Assembly: GCA_905221605.1 (NCBI GenBank)
Contig: CAJNDS010000143.1
Location: forward strand, 172,501-215,899
DNA from: Symbiodinium natans
Taxonomy: Eukaryota > Sar > Dinophyceae > Suessiales > Symbiodiniaceae
Direction of reading: 5' to 3'
Length of the DNA stretch: 43,399 nucleotides
The translations under genes were made by a program, and so were the position numbers. The notes beneath the pieces are model-generated. The model was not told the origin of the DNA, searched no databases, and was given only the letters and a program-made list of their open reading frames with translations. Of this stretch, positions 23,701 to 30,300 are shown one piece after another (within the stretch, counting starts at the first letter, position 1; the number at the start of each line of letters is the position of its first letter).

Positions 23701-26700
23701 GAAACGGAAACCACATGAACCTGAAACAGAAATGAAGGTGAAGTGAGGCAAGAACGGCACGGACATTAAGCGGATTCGACAAGGAAATTAAGTGGAAATT
23801 GCAGACATGAAACGACCATGGTGGAAATGAAACTGGCATGAAGCGGACTGATAAGGAATTCAATGGATATACCACACCGAAGACGCAGAAGATGCACGCG
23901 AGATGCGGAAACTCATCCGGAATTATGCGCAAAATGTAAGGGAACACGCCGGGGCGTGGGAAGGGGACGCAAGGAGAATCCCCTGCTCTACATGTTTTCA
24001 TAAGGTGAATCACCTTTCATGCAGGGGGAACGGCAACCTCCAAATGTGTGGTGGAGTGGCCTCGAGTCGAGACGCGGAACTGTGCATGACATGGACTTCA
24101 GCAGAGGTAAAGAGTAACGGGCCGCAAGGTGTTCCTTCACGGTGCTGTTGTCCTAGCCAAACGCTAAACATCAGAGTGCTTTTGGGTCTCCGAAGGGCCT
24201 GACACCATTTTTCTGGTGCGGTCGCTTGGTATTCGCGAATGCGTGGCATTGTGTTTTCGGCAGGAGAACATCCGTGCTATTGCAGAGGCATATATGCGCT
24301 GTGGTTCGACAGAGAGCGGGAACTAACGTATTCACGTTGAGCAGCAGCGAGATGGGTCTTAAGCACAGTCTCGGAGGTGGAGTTCGACAAGGTGGCAGCG
24401 CGACTTCTCGAGGACAGCTAGACCGTGATGTGCTGGATTTCAGAATATCACCTGTCGCACAAACCAGTTTTGGACCTGCTGAACCACACAATCCCCCACT
24501 TTTGTACAAGGTAGCAGGCAGGGTCCGGGTTCTGATGTGCAAGTATCTGTCCCCCATTTCTGGGTGGTTGGGAGGCTCCGGTTTGCTGCAAGACCCTCAA
24601 CGCATGAAAATCAATCTTGCTTTCTTCGACCGAGCATCCGGACATTGGCCAAACTGTCTGGACATTCATGATGCAGCCCAGCCCTACAGTAGTCCTCAAC
24701 ACGTTGGGGATACCGCACGCAGATGCAAAACCCCCTGTAAGGTGCACAGGATTCATCAATATTGGCTAAGCTCCGAACAGCGCTACCGAATTTGCGAATA
24801 GCTAACCCGCTCGGTCTGCATGCTTCGGCAATTTTTCACAGATTCGAGAGGACAAGTTAATTCCATGACATACTACACATTTGTAGTTTAAAAGCACAAA
24901 AGCACAAAAGCATGACGGCTGCCAGTTGTCGAAGCTAAGTACGTCTTTAGACTCACAGCAAAAGCAGAGGCTGGCTTGCACGTCTCGCTGACGGCGCGCT
25001 TCAAGGCGAACTGCAGCATGAAGTTGCGATGTCACGCAGATGGTTCACCCTGTGCACCTCAGTATATCGTAGGGTTGTTCAGGCTGCACTCGGTTTTGCG
25101 CACAACGACACATGGGGATGTCGAGAGTTGTGGAATTTCGCAGTGGGGACATGCCAGTGAAACAGCAAGACTTAGAAAGATTCATTTGATCTTCAACGTT
25201 TTTAACTAAGTATGTTCACTTACCCCTAATGCACAACTGTGCAAGCAGCTGAGTCAGCCTATCTGGTCCGAGCTGCTGTCGCAACAATCCCGGATACCCG
25301 CAATTGTCTGTTGTTACGTAAGCTGTACGAGGCCAATTAGTGCAGTAGCTGACGGCCATCAATCATAACCGAGAGTTGCCGTGGTGGTGGTTCTCGTTCT
25401 TATCGTCGTCGTAGTAGCATTGGTAGCGTATACGAAGTTCCTGACTGCGATTGCCTCGCACACACACACACACCACTACTATTGCTGGATTCTCATCCTC
25501 GCATGTTGTCGGAGGCGTAAGGTTCGTCATCTGTGCTGAACTCCCAATTCCGGAAATCTACTTCTGCCAGCCTCCTTCAAGCTACTCGAAAAGTATCGCT
25601 GAGATGATGTTGTTTGAAGTCCGTTGATCTCATCGTCCACGTTGCAGCCGCCTGAGGAGCGGGTGGTCCAGGAAGGTTTCGACCCGGCTTACGGGGCCCG
25701 GCCCCTGCGACGCGCGCAGCCCTCGGGGTCTTTCACGACTGAACGTGGCAGCTTAGAGTCGTTCCATGACAGCGCCGAGGGAGGGAAGGATGAAAGGGCG
25801 AGGTGCCTAGTCACCACCAAATCCACAAGCGATTATTCAAACAATAGGAAACCAAAAGCCACCCTAGAAGTGAAGGAAACCTATAGATTTCCAAGTGTTC
25901 GTTGTGTCAGCGCTTTCAGCCTAAATCTTAAAAACAACGGAGGAGCCAAACGCAAGTGTTTCAATGTTTGACAAATCGAAATCCACTAGTGCAGCGTCGC
26001 CCAGCTCCCCGCCCCCCACTCAAGGTGTCCCTCCCCCCTGTGGTGCCCCCCTATGGTGCGGGTGGGGGCGGAGTAGGACTCAGGGTTTTACGGGATTCGG
26101 GTTTTAGCGTTTAGGGTTTAGGGTTTTAGGGTTCAAGGCTTTTCAAGGGTGTTGAGGGTTTGTTTAGGGTTGAGCCCCCCCCCCTCGCTGCCCCTCCTTA
26201 TCAATGTTAATCAGATTTCGATTTGTTTAAATAGAAATTCAGAAATTTGAAAAAATACAAAAACTGGAATTTTATTCAATAGGGCGCAAGGGTTTGAATT
26301 AAGTTTCGATTAGTGGCATTTCAGTTATTTTTGACAAATAGTATTTTTAATAGGGTTTCACTTGATTTTTGTCAGTATTTCAATGAATTCGAATAGGGTT
26401 TCTTTTCAATCTAACAGGATTAGGATTTCTGTTAATGTGAAAGATTTCAAAAATTTGAATGAGATTTCTTTCATTCGAATAAGATAAGAATAAATTTTAA
26501 TGGGGTTGCTATCAAAATAATGGAAATCCTTTTAGAACTAAGTTCAACTCCTATTTCAATTAGTTGAACTGCTGCTACAGTTAGTAGAAATCCGATTACA
26601 TTTAATAGAAATCCAGTTAGAAATTTGATAGAAATCTTATTAAAATTATTAATACAAATCCTCTTGAAATTAATGGGATTCCTAATCAACACAATAGGAA

Positions 26701-27184
26701 TCCTACCAAAAACTGTAGAATTGAGCACGCCCCCCCCTCCATCCCCCAAAATTATGTTCGGGGGGGGGGGGTGGGGAAGGTTGGGGGGGATACCTTGAAT
26801 ATCCGCGGGCCTCTTCTTGACGCACACTCTGTTAGGGGTCTATTTCTATGTCCGCTTCTATATCTTTATCTAGATATCTCTATCTGCACATGTATATGCA
26901 TGGGTGGATGTCTGTATATGACATGCCCATTGTCAACAACAGTCCCAATTCAGAAAATCCGAGAATGGCAAAGTGCTGAATCAGAATCCTTGGGCCTGGC
27001 TCGACAAAAATGCTGGCGCACAGACTTGAACCGTCAAAAGTCAAAAGATCTTGAAGTTCTTGGACGTCAGGGATGATGTCCGTAGATGCTGCAATCTTCC
27101 AGGCCATCACGCGCTGGCTGGAGGCGTGTTGACCACACAGACCAGTTGCGTCAGCAGTTCAGACCGGTTGCCCACATGTTTCCC

Positions 27185-27240
<56 letters not shown>

Positions 27241-27318
27241 TGTAGCGTTTTTGTTCTAAAGCTTCTATCCCCCTCGCCTCTCTTTTGCCAGGACTCCTTA
27301 GCTGAGCACCTCCTGGAC
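14706..27318 (+). CDS. clpC: ClpC-type Hsp100 AAA+ unfoldase, at least 27 exons, 5' end not found
   Basis: ATP-driven unfoldase that threads proteins into the ClpP protease; in algae it normally works in the plastid stroma. The exons spell, in order, D1 Walker A ([15 protein letters not shown]), D1 pore loop (YRGDFEERL), D1 Walker B (ILVIDE), [33 protein letters not shown] with the arginine-finger pair, [16 protein letters not shown], a short middle domain, the D2 start ([17 protein letters not shown]), D2 Walker A (GPTGVGKT), D2 pore loop (GYVGYGEGG), Walker B (LVLFDE), sensor 1 (MTSNIG), [12 protein letters not shown] and sensor 2 (GARPLRR). The short middle domain favours ClpC over ClpB. 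Coding length modelled is about 1840 nt (about 613 residues); with an N-domain of about 200 residues it would match the usual 820-850. No stop interrupts an exon. Exact ends of exons 9, 17, 18 and 27 are uncertain. The N-domain, transit peptide and true C-terminus were not located. Confidence 0.88.
15038..15070 (+). CDS. clpC: clpC exon 2: [11 protein letters not shown]
   Basis: Eleven codons matching the family stretch GDVPESLKDKR that follows AQRIV. Acceptor TTCCAG|G; donor CGG|GC. Both junctions are phase 0 and join exons 1 and 3 in frame. Confidence 0.85.
15303..15343 (+). CDS. clpC: clpC exon 3: [13 protein letters not shown]
   Basis: Matches the family VLSLDLGALVAGT strand of D1. Acceptor CATCAAG|G, donor CGAG|GC, ends in phase 2 so that AG plus G of exon 4 makes Arg. 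Gly of the family (DLGAL) is Ala-Leu here (DLALL). Confidence 0.85.
15877..15913 (+). CDS. clpC: clpC exon 4: D1 pore loop [12 protein letters not shown]
   Basis: Matches the substrate-gripping D1 pore loop KYRGEFEERLKAV. The usual Lys before Tyr is Arg, coded across the exon 3/4 junction. Acceptor GGCAG|G; donor GTG|GC. Confidence 0.88.
16268..16318 (+). CDS. clpC: clpC exon 5: D1 Walker B
   Basis: Reads [17 protein letters not shown], with the hydrophobic strand and DE of Walker B. Acceptor TTGAG|G; donor GAG|GC; 51 nt, phase 0 at both ends. Confidence 0.9.
16442..16487 (+). CDS. clpC: clpC exon 6: [15 protein letters not shown]
   Basis: Follows Walker B directly, as in the family (IDEVHTLIGAG). 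Acceptor TCGCAG|G; donor AGTG|GT, one of five GT donors in the model. Confidence 0.88.
16632..16894. mobile_element. MITE-like insertion of 263 bp with 6-bp target duplication
   Basis: ACATGA at 16626-16631 and again at 16895-16900 flanks an element whose ends are inverted: GGTTGTTC at 16633-16640 and GAACAACC at 16884-16891, with weaker pairing beyond (GGTTGTTCAAAA against GGTTGTTCGAAA). Inside lie two 35-bp direct repeats (16699-16733 and 16801-16835), each starting TCCGCGAAAGTCCGCGATGG and each followed by a hairpin: CGCGAAAG with CTTTCGCG in the first, CGCGAAA with TTTCGCG in the second. It codes for nothing. It lies in a clpC intron, and its right target duplicate ends 10 bp before the exon 7 boundary. 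Terminal inverted repeats of about 8-12 bp and a short TSD fit a non-autonomous DNA transposon; the superfamily is not assignable. Confidence 0.7.
16699..16835. repeat. Pair of 35-bp direct repeats inside the MITE-like element
   Basis: The copies at 16699-16733 and 16801-16835 are identical by eye and lie 102 bp apart. Each contains CGCGAAAG twice, and GGGCCC. Confidence 0.85.
16911..16962 (+). CDS. clpC: clpC exon 7: [16 protein letters not shown]
   Basis: Matches the family EGAIDAANILKPALARG. Acceptor GATGCAG|G; donor AAG|GC in phase 2. This acceptor is 10 bp downstream of the right target duplicate of the MITE-like insertion. Confidence 0.9.
17447..17507 (+). CDS. clpC: clpC exon 8: D1 sensor 1 region
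   Basis: Reads (R)[20 protein letters not shown], almost identical to the family stretch with the GATT sensor 1. Acceptor TTACAG|G; donor AAG|GC. Confidence 0.93.
18012..18082 (+). CDS. clpC: clpC exon 9: D1 arginine finger
   Basis: Begins [20 protein letters not shown], carrying the paired Arg of the D1 arginine finger, then VLH. Acceptor TGTCAG|G. The 3' end is uncertain: a GA donor after CACAC gives the phase that exon 10 needs, but the resulting protein is about eight residues shorter here than the family, so an unseen microexon is possible. Confidence 0.85.
18425..18450 (+). CDS. clpC: clpC exon 10 (probable): ESRGAHRM
   Basis: A 26-base exon resembling RE(S/R)YEAHHGV of the family. 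Support comes from the junction: donor CATGC|GT supplies C, which with GA of exon 11 makes Arg before Tyr-Glu-Pro-Glu-Ser. Acceptor TAAG|G. Weaker match than its neighbours. Confidence 0.55.
18621..18697 (+). CDS. clpC: clpC exon 11: D1 small domain
   Basis: [18 protein letters not shown] followed by DRFLPDK, a hallmark of the D1 small domain. Acceptor CTTAAG|G; donor AAG|GC; the upstream frame is closed by TAA, which fixes the start within a few bases. Confidence 0.92.
18885..18941 (+). CDS. clpC: clpC exon 12: [19 protein letters not shown]
   Basis: Continues FLPDK into [10 protein letters not shown], as in all ClpB/ClpC proteins. Acceptor TCGCAG|G. The donor is taken as CTCGAG|GC; an earlier GT after GCGAAG (18918) would also keep frame. 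Confidence 0.88.
19104..19121. repeat. Inverted repeat GCTAGCG-TACG-CGCTAGC in a clpC intron
   Basis: A 7-bp perfect stem with a 4-base loop, 33 bp upstream of clpC exon 13. GCTAGC words also occur just upstream. It could fold in the transcript near the acceptor; no function is known. Confidence 0.6.
19154..19258 (+). CDS. clpC: clpC exon 13: middle domain coiled coil, first UVR-like motif
   Basis: Thirty-five codons, very rich in Glu, Arg and Lys: [20 protein letters not shown] then [15 protein letters not shown]. It continues into exon 14 as [10 protein letters not shown], giving an [14 protein letters not shown] motif like the UVR motif of ClpC middle domains. Acceptor GCGAG|G; donor GAG|GC. 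Confidence 0.82.
19690..20288 (+). CDS. clpC: clpC exon 14: middle domain end and D2 Walker A
   Basis: The longest exon (599 nt). In order: [18 protein letters not shown]; a spacer; a second UVR-like motif ([17 protein letters not shown]); [41 protein letters not shown] with [17 protein letters not shown]; the D2 Walker [40 protein letters not shown]. All are hallmark ClpC D2 segments. Acceptor TTCGCAG|G; donor CCCGG|GT in phase 2. Confidence 0.96.
20346..20450. repeat. TCTCTGCC octamer repeat followed by (CT)n
   Basis: Seven TCTCTGCC-like octamers (20346-20401) run into CT dinucleotides to about 20450. The tract ends about 20 bp before the exon 15 acceptor, where a polypyrimidine stretch would lie in a normal intron. 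Confidence 0.9.
20470..20557 (+). CDS. clpC: clpC exon 15: D2 pore loop and Walker B
   Basis: [20 protein letters not shown] then LVLFDEVEK. Contains the GYVG pore loop (Gly split with exon 14) and the Walker B DE. Acceptor GATGAG|G; donor AAG|GC. Confidence 0.95.
20641..20717 (+). CDS. clpC: clpC exon 16: [20 protein letters not shown]
   Basis: Matches the family [26 protein letters not shown]. Acceptor TCGGAG|G; donor GTCGT|GT in phase 2. Confidence 0.95.
20974..21019 (+). CDS. clpC: clpC exon 17: D2 sensor 1 ([14 protein letters not shown])
   Basis: [14 protein letters not shown] is the sensor 1 strand with its Asn. Acceptor ATGCAG|G. The 3' end is unclear: GA donor after GGGCCCG (used here), GC donor after ATCGG, or a longer exon are all possible. 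Confidence 0.85.
21626..21651 (+). CDS. clpC: clpC exon 18 (probable): GFGAELGGG, region of the ClpP-docking loop
   Basis: Reads (G)FGAELGGG and lies where ClpC has its [LI]GF loop for ClpP binding. Acceptor ATCAG|G; donor GGAGGG|GC keeps phase 0 for exon 19. Alternatively it extends through ASLKQM. The hydrophobic residue before GF is not confirmed. Confidence 0.5.
21883..21906 (+). CDS. clpC: clpC exon 19: microexon VIRELVHE
   Basis: A 24-base exon equal to the family stretch (I/V)R(S/E)LVxE before [10 protein letters not shown]. Acceptor TTCCAG|G; donor GAG|GC; upstream frame closed by TGA at 21871. Confidence 0.82.
22071..22107 (+). CDS. clpC: clpC exon 20: [12 protein letters not shown]
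   Basis: FFRPEFLNR is invariant in ClpB/ClpC. Acceptor CGCAG|G; donor AACC|GT leaves C, which with GC of exon 21 makes the Arg. Confidence 0.95.
22398..22438 (+). CDS. clpC: clpC exon 21: [13 protein letters not shown]
   Basis: Matches LDEIIVFRQLTK of the family. Acceptor TCTAAG|G; donor GGAC|GC. The next intron is the longest of the gene (1825 bp). Confidence 0.94.
22720..23960. repeat. Degenerate short-repeat field (CGGAAATG / ACATGAAGCGG words) in clpC intron
   Basis: Words such as GGAAATGACGGA, GGCCGGACATGAAGCG, GGAAATGTCCGAATGTG and GGAAATGAAACTGGCATG recur every 10-30 bp over more than 1.2 kb of the 1825-bp intron. A longer duplication is visible: TTTCGAAAGAAAGGGAGCCC near 23186 and TCTCGAAAGAAAAGGAGCCC near 23539. 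Purine bias on + leaves long open frames on -, which I treat as repeat artefacts. Confidence 0.6.
24264..24287 (+). CDS. clpC: clpC exon 22: microexon ENIRAIAE
   Basis: Twenty-four bases matching the family stretch (D)xxxIAxx after LTK. Acceptor CGGCAG|G; donor GAG|GC; phase 0 both sides. Confidence 0.75.
24377..24412 (+). CDS. clpC: clpC exon 23: [12 protein letters not shown]
   Basis: Matches the helix L(K)EVFxRLKE of the D2 small domain. Acceptor TCGGAG|G; donor taken as GAG|GA (a GA donor); a TAG follows six bases later, so the exon cannot extend far. Confidence 0.78.
24970..25005 (+). CDS. clpC: clpC exon 24: [12 protein letters not shown]
   Basis: Matches KGIELQVTERFK. Acceptor GCAGAG|G; donor TTCAAG|GC, phase 0. 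Confidence 0.85.
25657..25713 (+). CDS. clpC: clpC exon 25: D2 sensor 2 ([19 protein letters not shown])
   Basis: Carries the GARPLRR sensor 2 motif that contacts ATP. Acceptor CCTGAG|G; donor CGACGC|GC. Confidence 0.96.
26070..26189. repeat. Telomere-like TTTAGGG patch between C-rich tracts
   Basis: TTTAGCGTTTAGGGTTTAGGG and neighbouring TTTTAGGG words at about 26100-26170 lie between a C/G-rich segment containing CTATGGTGCGGG (26051) and a run of ten C (26175-26184). It lies inside a clpC intron. Confidence 0.7.
26190..26735. repeat. AT-rich island with ~22-bp periodic TAGAAATCC words
   Basis: About 550 bp of strongly AT-rich sequence in otherwise balanced DNA. In its right half TAGAAATC or TACAAATC occurs at 26585, 26606, 26629 and 26653, a 21-24 bp period; the left half repeats AATAGGGTTTC. 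It begins just after a C run and ends just before a C-tract and a G-run (26760-26771). It sits in the intron before clpC exon 26. Confidence 0.7.
27103..27123 (+). CDS. clpC: clpC exon 26: 21-nt microexon AITRWLE
   Basis: Seven codons that join RR of exon 25 to DSLAEHLL of exon 27 as [17 protein letters not shown], equal in length to the family RRAIQRLLEDSLAE. Acceptor TTCCAG|G; donor GAG|GC; phase 0 both sides. Confidence 0.85.
27189..27238. repeat. (TG)25 microsatellite
   Basis: Uninterrupted TG dinucleotides, 54 bp upstream of clpC exon 27. Confidence 0.97.
27292..27318 (+). CDS. clpC: clpC exon 27: [10 protein letters not shown]-terminal region
   Basis: DSLAEHLLD matches the C-terminal helix of ClpC. 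Acceptor TGCCAG|G. The frame stays open well beyond, but the family match ends at about 27318; GC donors after GGACA (27319) or GAGGAG are possible. A possible last exon is 28603-28633, reading VDADEPSNPQ between AG|G and CAG|GT, like the VDVDADG tail of the family; that is weak. Confidence 0.8.
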
Positions 27319-27339
27319 AGCACAGCGCATCCTGAGGAG

Positions 27340-30300
27340 GCACGGCGTGTCGAGAGAAGCATGAAAGTGATGCACGAAAGCCTTGTTTGCCCTACTCGGC
27401 CTCCATTCTCGGCCGCTACAACCTTCTTTAAAGGTTGTAAAGCTGCAGAACTACAGCTCTCGGGGGGCGGGTGTGCGCTTACAGAGCATTGGCTTTTCCG
27501 AAACTGCCCCATCTTTAACAACTGGGTGTCTTATGTGTTTGGCCATGGTGCTTGTTCTTGTCTTGTGTTCTGGGTTGTGGGTCTTGGTTTCTGGAAGCAA
27601 AGGGGCTATCTCCAGGGAAGGGGTAAGGGTTTTGGATGCATTTTTCGCATGACCGTCTCGAGAACAAATCCGAGCAAACAGAGCAGGCAGTTGACAGCCT
27701 TCCATGTGCAGGTTTTACTCATGCCAAGAATGCACAGGAATCCAAGTAACAGTGTAATCAATAGTCGAATGTTAGGAAAGCGCCACACTTGCCACATCTT
27801 TCTGCGGTGCAATTCCCGCGGTAATATTACCGCCTCGAATTTAGGCTGCGTTCGGACCGGAAAGGGTCCCTGCAAGTGAACCCTCAGCAAAACCTCAAAC
27901 GTTAAAGCCAAGAAAAGTATCCAAAATCCACAGCATCAGAACAACCTCGCTCCGTTTAGATTCTCGACTGTGCCGGCCCAGGAAAGTGAGCTGGAGCAAC
28001 GTGCTTTGGCCGGCACCTCAGTTTTCGACTCGCTAAGGCAGCCCAGATGCATGACCGGCTGTTGCTGTGTCGTCTGGCAGCACAATGTTGCGCCGACATG
28101 CCAACCTCGAAAACCGCTTGTTTGCACAGTTGGGGGGGGACTTTCCTGGGGCTCTGCGCCGCCTCACAGGTCGACCTCAGGGAGGATGGCTCCGTGCAGG
28201 CCAGAGATTAGGAGCCTGTTGTTTTGGAGGCTGTACTCGTACCAAGCACCATGCAGCTTTGCTGGCTTCTATGCTTGATTTTTGCCAGTGGACTTTCGAA
28301 TGGCCAAGGTCCACCGACTTCCCAATGTCAAGAAAGAGGAGAAAGAACTCACCGAAGCGTGAGCTGTTGGATGGTCTCCCCCGACGAGCCAAGCATAATG
28401 GCCCGGCGCTGAGGCCGTCCTGACATGTTGATTCGTGGCTTAGTACTGGCGTGAGACGATCTGGACCAGAATTATCGGCCACAGCATGTCTGTCATGTCG
28501 AGGTCGCGCGGCGAAAAGCTTCGTGATCAGTTTCCTTGGGATTCCCTTGACTGGATGCCTCAGCACCCTCTGCCTGTACACATCTCAGTGGTTTCGTTTG
28601 AGGGTCGATGCTGATGAGCCCAGTAATCCACAGGTTGCCCACACTTGACCATGGTGAAGCCTTGAACGCAAACTCACCGACCTCCAGCACATGCGTAGCT
28701 ACACACTTCTGACAATTCCAGCCCTCCTCAAACGAAGCCGGGGCCATCTCCATCAGCTGTTTTACAACCACGTCGAGCGCCGCCGGCAAGCGTACTCCGG
28801 GTGTACCGGGCGCGGCACTCTTGGCCTAACTTGTAGTGTGTCCAGTGGCCGTGGTTGCGCAAAGATGCTATTCGAAGCAGAACAGGCTGCAGAATGATAT
28901 GAGATGCGATCGGAAGCCCCCTTCCATGCAGGCAGCCATGCCGTAGTGGCAAACCTGCGCTTGCAGTCTGCAGTGGTGCTTGTATGCACTTGTTACTTGA
29001 TGCTATGTGGGTATGACAAGGCTTGTTGCGTGTGACGCCCTGTGACTTCTTGTGCCTTCCAGCATTCCAACTCAGCCCTGTAACATCCTCCTGACACCTC
29101 GAGTCCTCGAGCGGAAAGTGGCAGATGTCGGATTAGCATGCCCAGGTTTAGAGTTTAGAGCTTTCAGGTCTGGGGTAGCGTGCATACAACGTGGGCACGC
29201 TCCTCCAGACCCGAAGACCACCACTGCAGCAATTAACAGCAGCTCCATCTCTGCGACTGAGTTGCGGCCGTAGTGAGCTTGGGTAAGAATGGTCTCCTGT
29301 TGCCAGCTACGTCCTGTTAGCTTTCATGCTCAGTAGGCATCTAGTGATCTAGTGTTGCACAAAGCTTTCAACTGATCGACAGCCGGCATAGCGAGTGCGG
29401 AGCCTGTGCGGCCCCCCAGAATCCTTGGAAGATGCTGGGGAACTGCTGCAGGGCTCTCGGGCAGAGGGGCCATGCTCACTACTTGGGAAGGCCAGTCCTG
29501 AAGGGATCTGAACGTGATGGTGGAAGGCCAGAGATACCAGTGACTGGATCCGCGACTTAATGGAGGCGCCTGCATCCCGAAATCGGAAACGCCCAATAAA
29601 GGCCTTTCGGAAAGGCCGGGCTATTGTATGTTAGGCGAGAAGCTTGGACAGCCGAGTAGCCCAATCCTGTCATGTCACAGCCCTAGTGGATGCATGTCCT
29701 CTGACGAACTCATGTCCGGAACAAGGACAGAGGACCGAACTGTTTGATTGTTCAGTGCTCCATGCCTTGCTGGACATGGGAAGAGATGCGGGTGCTGTTT
29801 GTGGCCATGTCCATAGCCCACCAAGGCCACGCTTGCACAAAGCAAGTTGCATCTTCCACGGCTAATGAGAATCCGCATCCAGAAGAGTCCAGGCTTCAGT
29901 CCTGCCTTGTCAAATGCTCGGAAGCATCATGCAATAACATCGCTTCATCTCGGTTCAGGTCGTGATGTGAGGTACAGTCATGCAGCTTGCCCGTCTCAGC
30001 ACATCTTTTGAACTGACCTGGACTCTTGATGACTTCTGAACAAGGGCTCTGGACTGCTTGCGGAAAATAGTTAGCATACGCCCTCACCCCCTTGGCCTTG
30101 CAGTTGGTGGATATCGGAAAGACTGCAGCAGATTCAGATGCTGCTGATAAGCGGGTAACAGCAGTGTCTAGCAGCAGCACGACTGCAGACAAGTAGACTG
30201 GAGACTGTAGATCAGGTCGTGCGGTGCAAGCTTTGCTTTAGGGGGGTGGAGGTGGTACGGCATGTCCAGAGGAATACGCGTACTGGGACATTGGAACTGC

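Noticed and set aside
24226-24801. 191-codon open frame on the + strand
   Set aside because: Overlaps clpC exons 22 and 23 in a different frame; the exon frames match the family, this one matches nothing.
29601-29617. Intrinsic terminator
   Set aside because: Hairpin lacks a T run and a gene; eukaryotic context makes a bacterial terminator meaningless.
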